DNA from: Rhynochetos jubatus | Taxonomy: Eukaryota > Chordata > Aves > Eurypygiformes > Rhynochetidae | NCBI GenBank assembly: GCA_027574665.1 | Contig: CM050648.1 | Coordinates: 41,883,700-41,947,699, forward strand | Length of the DNA: 64,000 bases | Direction: 5' to 3' | Shown here: positions 9,501 through 21,500 of the stretch, piece after piece | Layout: each line of letters begins with the position of its first letter | Position numbering within the stretch: position 1 is the stretch's first letter | Notes under the pieces: model-generated | The model's input: only the letters and a program-made list of their open reading frames with translations | Database searches by the model: none | Told to the model about the DNA's origin: nothing | Translations under genes and position numbers: made by a program

Positions 9501-12500
9501 GGGACAACCCCAAGGAGTCTACCACACTTCTGGCCTTTGAAAGCACTGTAGCAAGATCTAAAAACTCACACAGAGAACAGTGAAACCACTTCCCTATCAG
9601 AGTCTTAAAACTTCCGTGCTTCTCTTCAGTTCCCACCGAGATGGACGATTCAAGCATCACCAAAGAAGTGCCTCTACCTGACTAAGCTTTGCAGTTTGGT
9701 CTCTTTCTCCGAAAGCAGCCACTTTGGCAGGGCACAGACTTCATCTCTTCCACTTTGTTTGCAGTCCTCCACCTCTTGTACAAATAAAGCCCCTTGTCAG
9801 CTTCCACTCACAGCCTTGGCTGTAATTTCACCACCCACGATACTGAAGTTTGCTTTCTGACTCAAACTGTGGAAGGCAATTGTATACATCTAATTGGAGA
9901 ATGACTGAGACCTCCAGTCCCAACTACAGAGGCTAGGTGGTTATTTTCAGGTTTCCTGCTTTTAATATTTCGATCATAATCCCTTGCTTCCCATAGTATT
10001 AAAAGGTTATACATATCAACAGGAATGCACTGATTAACACATCATATCTGTGTCATAACTGTGTATCATAATATCATAACCAATATTGCAGTTACACACC
10101 ACTACTCCACACACCTGATAAGGCCAAGGAGCTATCATGAACATAGCTGTCAGCATCTAACAGGGTAGCAAAGCCAGCTGTAAACCATTAATCCAAGCAT
10201 TCAATTACTAATCCCATCAGCCTCATTTAAAGCATTTAAACTGACAGTTGCGTATCCAATTAACTGTTGCTATAGAAAACGAAAATGCTTAGAGGTATTT
10301 GACAGACAAATCTTTACTGGCCCAGCAGGGATTTAGACTGAATTTGGTTAATTAGATTGTGACTCCACCTAAATTGAGATTTACTGTAACCCTTGCTGAA
10401 ACCACAGAATGAAATCCCTCAGGGTTAAGCAGTTACCACAAACACACATCACTCTGCTAAATGGTTTGTTAAATACACTGTGCTGCATCCTCAAGGAGAA
10501 GGCTGGCATATCCTTGCGTGTAGATTATGAGTGCTAAACCTTTCCATGGCTATCCATGTCTGTAGCTATACAAGAGCATACGTGACCTTTGCCTCTTGCC
10601 TTTCTGCCGTTACTCCTTTCCCATCAGCCTGCTCCAGCCCAACCGTGGCTGTTTGCAAAAGTTCCTATCAACCGTTTGTTTTCCCACTAAATTCAAATGT
10701 ACGCATTGGCTTTCACTCCAAGCCTGCAGTGAGATCTGTGCGCAGACCTCTGATCAGAGCTCATCTCAATTCCAATCCATCTAAAACTAAAGGATAGTGA
10801 GTTATGGAACCTGTTCCTACACTTCTATGAGAACCTGTATCTTAACTCTTTGACTTAATGCCTCTGCAAAATATTCTGAATTATTCAGGTAATGTTTTTT
10901 CCTTCTCTCATGATCAGAAGTCAAAGGCGGCAGCAGTAAAAATAAAAGGGGAATTTCTCTCATAAAAGCAGTTGAGGCAGATAAGCCACATAAGCTTTTC
11001 TTAGAACATATACACCAGCATTTTTCAGGCATGGCCTGCAGTATAAATGGGGTTTGCAGAGGGACTTTCACATTTCTTTACATTTCCATCTTCATCTCTG
11101 CAAATAACTAACTGACAAGGTGGGAAATGGGTCTGAAATTTCAACTGCACCACATTTCTCCATCTAGAAAAATATTCCGTAGAAGAATATCCTTTTTATT
11201 TTATTTTTTGTTAATATGGCATAGCTGTCATGGTATGACAGCTAATGACACAGTTACTGTGACAAAGCCATCCTAAGAAAGTGATTAACTCATTCTTTTC
11301 CCATCAGTCAAAAAAAAAACTAAAAAAAACCTGTCAGCTTCCATCTGAACAGAAACAGTGAAAACTAGTCAAAGCAAAAAACTTCCATGGGAGCCCATGC
11401 ACGCTTCAATTTTGCTTACCAAGCTATGGATCAGGAGAGCTGAGATATGGGAACTGTTTCCCTCCCACGTATCCATCCTACTGAGTTTCCCTGAAGTAGC
11501 TGAGGCCAAAATTACTTAAATAGGCTACTCTTGCTAGATGAAGAGGTTCAGAAGCAACAGCTTCTCCCTCTGAATTGTTCAGTGACCCCTGAAACTCATG
11601 GACTGTATCAGCACTGCATAAAATCAGTCTGTTTGCAGCATCATGACCATTCACAACACGTAGTGCCTGCAAATGCCTTTTAAAGACACCAACCTTCACT
11701 GTCCCAGCACCAATCCTTGTGGGCCCTCAAAAGCCTAAAGTCACTGGTGAGGCCTGGCCAAAAGAGATGGCAGCATGCCGCCATATTTACTCCTTCTTCA
11801 TGTAAATGTGAATACCATCATCATTCCGTTTTCTCAATATCTTAATAAAAGAACAATTAAATCACTAACAAACCGTCACCTGAGGCAAAAGAAATAGACA
11901 TAGCTGTAGGTAAACAGAAAGCCTTACAGGAAATAACTTTAATAATATCCTTTACTTCTGAAGATACCTACCCCTCAAATTCCTGAAGAGCTTTGAGATC
12001 TGCCATGGTTCTCTGTCACCGTTAGTGCACTCCAGCTGTTCTGGTCTCCTGTCTGCACTACTTCCTGGCATCATTATTCTCCATTTGGTGATTCTCATAC
12101 TATTTGATTCTTAAAGTTCATGCAATGCATGGAGTCGTGCCTTGAGAAAGCTCCAGCTACTATAAAACATAGCAGTTTGTCTAAGTGTCCAAACATCCTC
12201 CAGCACATCTTCTTTGCTTTCTTCTCTGTATTGTCTCACGACTGCTGGAGCCCAGAGTCCTTGTTCTCAGAATTAAAGTCCCTCCTGAGCAGGAACACTA
12301 TCTTTTCTTCGCCCTACCCATCACTACCAGGCTCTACAGCAGCACAGTGACACTGGGTACTGTTCAGTCAAGCTCAAGGAGGTCAGAGAACCCACCTCTG
12401 TAGTCCTCAGCACCACTGTCACCAATGTAAGTGTTCATTTTTTTCAGTATACAAAAAGAAAGGCAAATTATTTAACAGTATAAGTGCCCATTATACCCAT

Positions 12501-13255
12501 ATGCAAATAAACAATCCATCCTAGTGAAATAGCCCAATTTCTTATCATTCAAGCTAAGAAGGGTTAAAGTGAGAAAAGAATATATAGTTTCATAGTCATA
12601 AATAATTTCAGTCTTTTAAATTAACTGGGGGACAGGGAATACTATTTGACAGAAAGAACTGGTCAGACTACATAAGAAAAGACTTTGTATGTCTGACTAA
12701 CTCACAGAAGACATCATTCTTCTCCCCAGCTTCTTCTCCTGTGGAATATGGCCATTTCACCTTGGGAAGCAAAGCCAGGGATGTTTTTTTTACCTGCTTA
12801 TATACAAGAGAAAACTTTCTCTTTTTGTCCTCTGCTCATTTGCCTAAAGCTGTCTCCAAGACACCTGGCTTATTCCCTGTGAAGAGCCCAGTCAATAGCT
12901 TTTTTCCAAAGGGCACACATTGTGAAGGGTTCTGCAGCTTAAATCCTTAATTGTCTTGAGACACCATAACACCAAGCTCTGGTTTTTGTGCCCTCTTCCT
13001 CAGGAATTGTACCATCAGCTGTGTGTTTTCCTGGGAGTGAAGCAGCAGACAGGCATTGGTGCCCTGGGTAACTTACGCCAGCTATGATTTAGATGACATA
13101 GATACCACATCTCGTTGCTGCCAGATCACAAGGGGTACAAACCCACTGCTGGCTGGGCGTATAGTCCCAAGCACCTTCTCAGTCATGGAGTGGTGTTGCC
13201 CTTTGACCAACATTGTGATTACTAATGGGCAGAACACTAAGCACCTGCAGGGTGA

Positions 13256-13295
13256 GATGCAGATGCAGATGCAGATGCAGATGCAGATACAGATA
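13256..13295. repeat. (GATGCA)n hexanucleotide microsatellite
   Basis: Five perfect GATGCA units at 13256-13285, then degenerate gataca and gata. It sits in intergenic DNA. Confidence 0.9.
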
Positions 13296-16200
13296 AGCAA
13301 CTTGGAAAATATCTCTGGCATCCACAGGCCTGCTGAAGGGTTCCTACACAGCTATAGGGTTCTGAGCTGCCACAACTCTGTAGGATCGCTGTAGGATGGC
13401 TTAAATACTGTAGCTGAGGATTGTTCTTTACAGTATCAGAAGTCCTAAATGCCTATGACAAATACAAATCCTCCCATAGCTGCATAAGCCTATAGTTATC
13501 ATATCTCCTGGATCATGCCCCAGCAGTATTGGAATAGCCATCTGAAACAGTAACGCATAATTTTCACTTCAACACTTGGCCTGGAAATTAAATTCATTTG
13601 GCTAACTAACTGTGTGATGAAGTATATTGAACCAATTGGAAGTAAAGAGAACACATAGGAAAGGAGGTCCTCTCTGCTCCCTATTATTCCTTGGAGAGAA
13701 AGCAACACATGCTTTGATTCAGGATACAAGATCTGAGTTTTGTGAGCTGGAATTTCTTTTGCCCTTCATTTATAGGGTGTACAGCCTCTTCCCTCCTATC
13801 CCTGTTCAACTTCATCTTGAGGTAGAAATGACCAGGTTCACTGCAGAGCGGGTGCTCTGTTGTAGTCCTCAGGTTTGGTCAAAGCTGTTAGAAATAGTAT
13901 GCACAAATCCAAGGGATACATTGTTTGTGCTGAGGATTTAATTTCCTTTGGATGAATTAATAAAACCACTAATTTGATTTCATTTAGGTTAAGTCTTTGC
14001 TATCTGGTGAAGTTTCAGACTGACACTTTTGACTCCTATGGATCAAAAATATGTTTTGACACGGACATTCCACAGATAATTTTAATTTTTCCTGCCCTTC
14101 CAATAGATAAAATCATTAAAAAAGAGCTGGAGAGTTAAGGTTGTTGTGTATCCTTTGTAGTAAGGGTTTTCCATATTTGATCAGTCTCAGGTCCCCTGCT
14201 GGATTATGGTAAAAGTCGATCACATGACTAAATTCATTATCACAGACAGATGCTATAAACTTCTTGTCCAGGTTTTTATAAACCTGGATTTTTTTAATAG
14301 TATCAGTTCACTAACATCACTAAATACTAGGGACCTGCAGAGAGGTCCTTTTTCTCACCAGTCCTGAACAGTTCACCTTTTGTAGGCATTAGGCATATCT
14401 GAATTTTTTTTTTTGTCTCTCCAAATATATGAATAGAAATTACTTTACCCCATGATCTGCTTTTGAATGTCTTAAAGAAAATTATTCCACAAATTCAGCA
14501 GAGATCTAAAGCACTATGAGAGTCTGCAGAAATTAGTTTTGTCTTATTTTGTCTGTATTTATCAAAGCATTTGTTTGGCGCATCTCTTTGCAGCATGTGA
14601 ATGGCTTATATTATGTTTTAAAAAGACAAACAGAAGTCATTCAGCTGCCCAGTGATATAATTACTCATGCAGCACTTTAATAAAGTAACCTTATCCTACT
14701 AAATCCTTTTTTTTTTTCTTTTAGGGTTTTAAGTTTTACATACTGATAACACATTAATGTCTTATTGATATATTGCTACATATTTAATAGCCATTTGTAA
14801 AAAGCTGTGGAACGTAGTAATTGCTAGTAATTCATACCATTTATTTAAAGTATATATTGCAGCTCAGAGATCTAGATGCATTTTAGTATCAATTGCCCCA
14901 CCACTTTGCAAGTAAGCTTCTTCATGTTGTCCGGAACAAGATGTTGGTCAATACATAATCACCAAAAATATTTGAAGATAATATGAGAACAGGAGGGAAT
15001 TCTCTAACCTTTACTAACAATCGAGAGGCCAATAAGATGAGTTACACTTGCATTTACTGTGCATGGCCTGTAGCAGTTTTGACAATTTGGTGTATCATAA
15101 CACACATATACTTACTGAAATATTTTGTCATCTTCATCACCTTGGCAACTGCAAGTGGGCCAGAGGACCTATGCCATGAAAAACCCTCAGCTGAATCCCT
15201 CACTACATTAATAGATTTTAGCATGTGTGTTTGACCAATTCTTGGGCAGTCAAAAAAGCAGGATGGTGTTTTATTGTAGCAGAATCGCTTGATAGTCTTG
15301 TTAGTCTTAATTTGATATGCCTGCTACAACTTCTTGTAACATGGAGTATATACAAAGTACATAGCGGTGAGTAAAGATGCTGGTGTAATGTCAGTCTGAG
15401 GTACTAGCAGACATGAGGTTATTTCTGTTCTTGATCTCATTAGTGGCCTACCTTTAACTTTGAAATTAATCTATTTGTGCATTTGCCCTGTTTCATATAT
15501 TGAATAGCTTTGTTATGATTAGAACCCCCCCATCTGAGGGTTTGTTACTGGAAGGCCAATAATAAAAACACTCCCACGGAACTGTTTGTGTGGCTTCTCT
15601 GGCTGTAGCATTATTGTTTGAGGTTTTTTCAGCTGAGTCAAACGTTGCAGACAATTTCATTCCTGTATTTTTACTGTCGCTTATGAAATAGAGCTTTTGG
15701 TACAAGCCATTTGAAGTTCAGTGCAGAGAAAGGTAAGTCTGAGGCTAGACACTAGTTACTGTGCAGACAGGCCAGAAGAATATGTTTCTCTTTGAGAACA
15801 AAATCCAACATTTTGGAACACTGGGACAAAATTGGGAGAAAAAGCCACACATATACATGCTTTCCAAGTGCTAAACACGTCTCTAAAGGAGCTCTCAAAT
15901 CTAGATGGTGGTGAGCAGAATGTGACCTATCCTAAATACACTGTGCATCCCCCAAGTCCCTCATCACTTAGCGTGTCCACTCTCAATCTAGAGCTAACAA
16001 TGAGCTGTAACCCTCCACCACAACACCAAAGCCTCTAATTTAGGTATGTAAATCATTAATCACCATTGTCATCTGGACTATTTATGGAATGCTAGCTACC
16101 TGCTCCTTAGGCCACTTCAGTGTAAGAGCAGGGAAATTACGTGTTTACAAACTTGCCTAAGCACGTGTTTGGAGACAGGATCCTCCTGTTACCTTACATA

Positions 16201-17279
16201 CAGCTTGCAGCATTCTGGTTACAGCACCATTCCTTACTGATGTGGTTTACCTAGGAATGTTGTCCTAATAAACAAGCATATCCCCTCGTTTGTTTCATAA
16301 CCAGGAATTTAATGCTGAATCACTACATCTTTCCCTTCCCATAATCTGCTGCTCTTGCCATGTAATGACTGGTTACAGCGTAACACACTTGGAGTTTCCT
16401 TACCCACCTATTTTGCACTGGTCGGTTCTTTGTTTGGAAGCACAGTTCATTGAGGATTTGAGATCTGCCTTCAGCCTCAATTGGTGTATTTCAGCTTCAC
16501 CTTTTGCTGGCATCTAAATAGAATATGTAACAGTTAATGGTACATGGAAGCACATCACTTCCCTACAGTTATTAGCACTGACAGTGTAGAATTTTTCACC
16601 ATATTTCTGGGTGTAAATTACATCAAATTATGTGAACTACCATTTTATTTCAGTCCCACGATTCCCCATAAATGGTAATCTGAATTTTGTTTTCAAGACA
16701 ATGTGTGGACCAGAGCACACCATGTCTTAATCCAAATTCTTCCCTTCTATTACGAAGAAGACAAGACCTTCAGTATCACTTCTTCAAAATGCAAAGTACA
16801 GCAAATAATTCTGCCTTTTTACATAAACAGTGCATGGAAGATGTCACGGTGATGGAGACAAGCTGAGAACACAGCAGGGAAAGCAGTGTCTTACGGGGAT
16901 AAGTAGGAACGTGGTTTTCTGTTCAATCCTGGAAAAAAAACCCCACTGGCGCTACAGCCGGGCGGTTTTAAAGCTGGGTGATGTACGGATGGAAAACTGA
17001 GGAACCACAACTGTCATTTTAAAGACATGAAACGATGATAATCAGCTGGTTTCACTGTTTTATAGGGAGATGTATGACCAGCGTCTCCCTTTTTATTCCC
17101 ATTCCAGCAAGCGGGTGAGCAGGAGGACAGTAATTTATGCTATCAAGTAAGAAGTGTTTAACTTCCTAACTACAACAAAGCAGCAGCAGGGTTGGAGCTT
17201 TGTTGGGAAAGGGAAGGAGCTCTTGCTTTCCAAGTCCTTGGTTTCTCAAATCCTAAGGGAGTTGCCAACCCACGCACCG

Positions 17280-17790
17280 TGTTGGGGCAGGCAGGGCGCG
17301 GGGAGGAAGGTGATGGAGCAATGGGATTCATGCCGGGGGAGCAGAATGCTGCCACCCAGCTTTGGGCAGGCACCCAAGGCTGGCACCCGCTTCCCTAGAG
17401 CTGCTTCACGGCGGCCAAGCACCGCCCGCCCCGGCCCCAGCCCCGCACCCCGCGGCTACCCAGGCCGCCTCCGCCCCAGCACGGAGCCAACCCCCCGGGG
17501 CGGGCCCTGGCCGAGCAAGGACACCCCCCGGTCGCGGGCGGGCAGGTGCGGGACAGCCAGCGTCGGCGGTGAGTGCGTGGGGGGGGGGGCGCGTCCCGCC
17601 GGCTGCGGGGACCGGGAGGGAGGCAGCCGCGCAGCGAGGGGATGCTCGGGGCCGGGGGCAGGTGGCGAGGGGACCGCAGCCGCGGGCAGACGGGAGTCCT
17701 CGGCCCTGGGGTTCAGCCCGGTGGGCGAGGCGGGGAGGCGGGAGGCAGCGGGCTGGGTCCGGCGGGTCGGTGGTGGGCGCTTTGGGAAAC
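17280..17790. promoter_or_regulatory. CpG-rich island, putative SDR16C promoter and first non-coding exon
   Basis: A GC-rich block with many CpG, in contrast to AT-rich flanks, ends about 440 bases before the SDR16C start codon. A good donor (gcg/gtgagt, intron from 17569) lies inside it and a good acceptor (ttgttttttag ending 18141) lies just upstream of the coding exon, so a non-coding first exon ending at 17568 is plausible. No TATA box was picked out. Confidence 0.6.
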
Positions 17791-18141
17791 AGCAGGTCCC
17801 ATCGCCTGCTAAGGAGGACACCTTCCTTCCCAAGGTTGAGATCACACCAGAGTTTTCGGTACCTTTTTGTTCAGCTGATAGCACCTTGCTATGGCAACAA
17901 AGTACCCTACTCACGTTGCCACAACATACTTGTATAAAAAGCATCTTGCTCAACCTTTTTAAAAACTAGGATGGAAGCTGGAACCAAACAGCGGGTACGT
18001 AGGATCTAGCCAAAGATAGGTTAATCCTAGTCAGAAGCCAGCAGCTTTCACAAAACGAGTCTTTGGTAATGTTTTTCCTACCTGCACAAAAGAACAGTGT
18101 GGATGAAACAGCTGTTTGAAAGTCAATTTCTTGTTTTTTAG

Positions 18142-18556
18142 TCAATAGCTCCGTGTTTTGAAGGGCCAGTAGTATTGTGTTTCTGGGTTTGTGTAACGGA
18201 AGGACAGCGTTTGTGCCTGGAAAATCATGTTCAACTTCAGAAGCATCCTGAAGATACTACAGTTCCTGAAACTATCTTTTTGTATACTTTTTGAGAATTT
18301 AATCTTACTCATATTTCCTCGATGTAAAAAATCTTTCGCTGGGGAAATAGTGCTTATTACTGGCTCTGCAAATGGGATTGGAAGGCAGATTGCCTTACGT
18401 TTTGCTCCCTTGGGAGCAACCTTGGTTCTTTGGGACATTGATGATGAAGGTAACATGGAAACCAGCAGATTAGCCGAACAAAATGGAGCTACGCGAGTGT
18501 TTGCCTACCACTGTGACTGCAGCAATAGGAAGGAGGTCTATGAACAGGCAGAGCAG
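18142..18556 (+). other. SDR16C5: SDR16C first coding exon (with inferred 5' UTR part)
   Basis: Coding from ATG 18227 to 18556 (110 codons), donor gtaagg. It holds the membrane anchor and the glycine-rich NAD site. The exon start at 18142 is inferred from the acceptor ttgttttttag. Confidence 0.8.
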
Positions 18557-21500
18557 GTAAGGTACAGCCTCTGGCTTCTGATTTGTCTTCTTGCTTCTAA
18601 TTTTTTGTTTCTTTTTAATAGTATATGCTATTGGAATTGGGGATTTTTTAGAAACTGTACTATTCACCAAAGGGAAGTATTCATGTAGGGCAGTAACTTT
18701 TTCTTTTGGACAAGTAGCTTCTAGATGGAACTTAGACTATGTACACAATAAAGTAACTGGGTTTAATCTGTTCTGTCAAGATTTATCCATTTCCAGTCTT
18801 CGTTGTGAGATGGTAACTTCTTTGGTAAAACATACTCTTGATCTAGCAGAGGTTAGCTCCATGTGTTAGCTTGTTTAGGCTTAAAAATGTCTTTAAGATA
18901 ATCAAGACATAACAAGAAAAAACTAAAAACCCTGTGGAAATTTTAATGGCGGTTTCCTTTTATTTGTCCATTTGTTTAGGAAACTGTAGTTCTGTAAGGG
19001 TGATGTGGGGTGTAACGGTTTCAGAAACATGATCAGGACATGGTTGGTCTCCAGTCAAATTGATGATTTAGCTTCAGTTTATTTTTTGGTCAATCGAGCC
19101 GGACAGTAAGGAAGAGAAGGACTCCATTTTAAAGGAGATTCTTCTGCTGTGCTAGTCTACACTTTTTAAACTACTTTTTTTTCCCCCTATTATCAGTGTC
19201 CAGAAATTGGACATTAAATTAACATCATTAATTTTCGATTGTCCTTTAACTACGTACTGCCTGAAAATGTTTCCCAGTATAACCTCTCTTCAAATCCAGT
19301 TACCCACTCTATCGTTTCCTCCAAGGATAAATTGTTCTTTTGTTAAATTCTCAGTATATGTACTTATATACCTGACTCTCAGGTCATATCTTTGATGTTT
19401 TGTGTCCGAAGGCATACATCAAAGAAATTAGCTAAAATATTTCATGACTTGTGAATGTTGATAGATCGTTCCAGAATAGTCTTGAAATGTAACATTGGTT
19501 TTCTGTGAGTTGTCAGAGGGGTTCTTTGTTTTGTGGCTGTTGCTTTTAATTTTAACAAAAAACAGATTGTTTCTGAACACGACCATGAAAGTTTGAAATA
19601 AATGGGTTTTTTCCTCAATAAATGTTCCTGATGAAAAGTGCTTCTAAAGGGTAAGTTGGATTTGGTATCTGTAAGTATCTGGAACTGCAATTCTCACGCT
19701 TGCAGTCAGCAAGGTATTTTTCCACCCATAGTTGTTAGCAGCATTTTGGGCACAGCCAACTAACAGTGCATAGAAAATACTTACACTGGTTGTAGGTGTT
19801 AAGAATCACAAGTAGTATCATAGTATTACTTGAACAGTGCAGGCAAGGAGCTATCTATAGATATACTATTATAATACTGTATCTGCAGAGGTGAGCAAGT
19901 CGTTGAGTGTTCTGGCCTGTGCTGACCCAATAGGTAGGGTTCTTTCTTTGCCAATTACTTGGGCTGTAGAGATGTTGTGATCCTCACTGTGTAAGATATT
20001 GATTATGACTCCTGCAATTTTGGAGTAGGAATCCCAGTAATTTCAACATTCTTAATATCAGTTATCACTTCCCAGCAAGGTGGAAAATCAATCTGAGCAA
20101 CTTGTGGTCAGTTCTTCAGATGTAACACTTGATCTTTATTTGCAGTGATACTATAAAGCAAAAGGCAATCCTTTTAGAATCCTCTTTTTGCAAGAAAAAG
20201 CCTCACTTTAGAAGTTACCAAGATCAAATGTCTTTAAAAAATAACATTTTAAAATGATATGAAATTCCTATTCCCATAAATGCGATCTGCTGCTTGCAAA
20301 GACATGCACCAAAATGATTAGTTCAAGCTTTTGTAAGTAATTTCTCTGTTAGACTTCCCTGTTGATGCTGTTTTGAAATGATTTTTTGTTCTTAGTTTAA
20401 CGAAGTCTCAAAATATTTGTTTTGTGCACTCAAGTAACTCCCAATCTCCAAACACATTAACCGAATCAGCCACAGGGCTCCAGCTGGCAGAATTTGCTGT
20501 GCCCCAACCACCAGAGTATTCTCAAGTGCACAGACTGACCTAGAAGCAGAAACTCAAAGCGCTGCTCCAAATTCAGGAAATGGTGTTAAGATGTGAAATT
20601 ATTGTTAACTCTACCAACATCTTTGTAGGTATTTGCATGAATTGTACAGTCACGTAGGAGCCCAACATTTTTTTAGGGTGCGAGTTTTTCAGCCAGGGCA
20701 CTTGGAAATACCTGCAACCTTTTGACTGCTGATGTGAAAAGTCTTGATCTTGCACACAGAAGATAAAGCAATAGTAGAAAAATTAAATCAATTCCTTTTA
20801 TTTGGGATATTCACTGCAGAAAAACCTAGGTATTTTCCCATAGTGCAAGCTTTCTTTCTAGGAAGCAAATCAGATCATCAAAGTCCAAAAAGAAGAGGTT
20901 TTGGAATAAACTGGTGAAGTGACACTGATGAGGCAGTGTCCACCTGGGAATTCTGAAGGTAATCAAATATGAAGCTGATGAGCTAGAAATGCATAGGGGG
21001 GGGGTTGCTATAACAGGTGTCCAAGGAACAACGTGTAGTAAATATGCCAGTTTTAAAGAGCACTTGAGAGGACACGAAGAAACTACAAACCTGTCTCAGA
21101 GAAAATTAGTGGAAATGATAATAAAGAGAGGAATTAATAGACACCTAAAGAAATCCATAATGAAGAATAATCATCTTGAATTGTTGTAAAGGGAAGTCAG
21201 GCTTCCCAGATTTTTCGGGGTAGCGACTAAATAGGTCAATTGAAGCTGAATTAAATAAAAGGCTATTGTTGGGGTAGCTCTGTTGTCATGTGAAGGAAAA
21301 GAGGATCGTCATACGCATATGAACTGACACAGCAGTTAAAAGGTATGAGTGGGGAGGAAGTACAGACTTCCACAAAGGAAGAGTCAGGTAATGCTGCCAT
21401 GCTCAGCAGCGTCTGCATTCATTTGTGCAGATGGAAAGGTGCTGGTATCTGAGCCCTGCTTGTCTGTGACAAGGAAAGAGCCTGACACAGCTGGAGGAGT

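Larger units (their letters stand above)
5731..17279. other. Intergenic region between PENK and SDR16C gene
   Basis: About 11.5 kb without a supportable gene, RNA or large mobile element. It contains short tandem repeats (6544-6575; 13256-13295), a palindrome pair (11222-11264) and AT-rich stretches such as 8870-9000. Open frames here are short and lack recognisable domains. Confidence 0.6.

Noticed and set aside
17154..17969. 271-codon frame and overlapping frames across the CpG island before SDR16C
   Set aside because: Same low-stop GC effect; low-complexity Pro/Arg/Gly composition with overlapping frames on both strands and no recognisable family.
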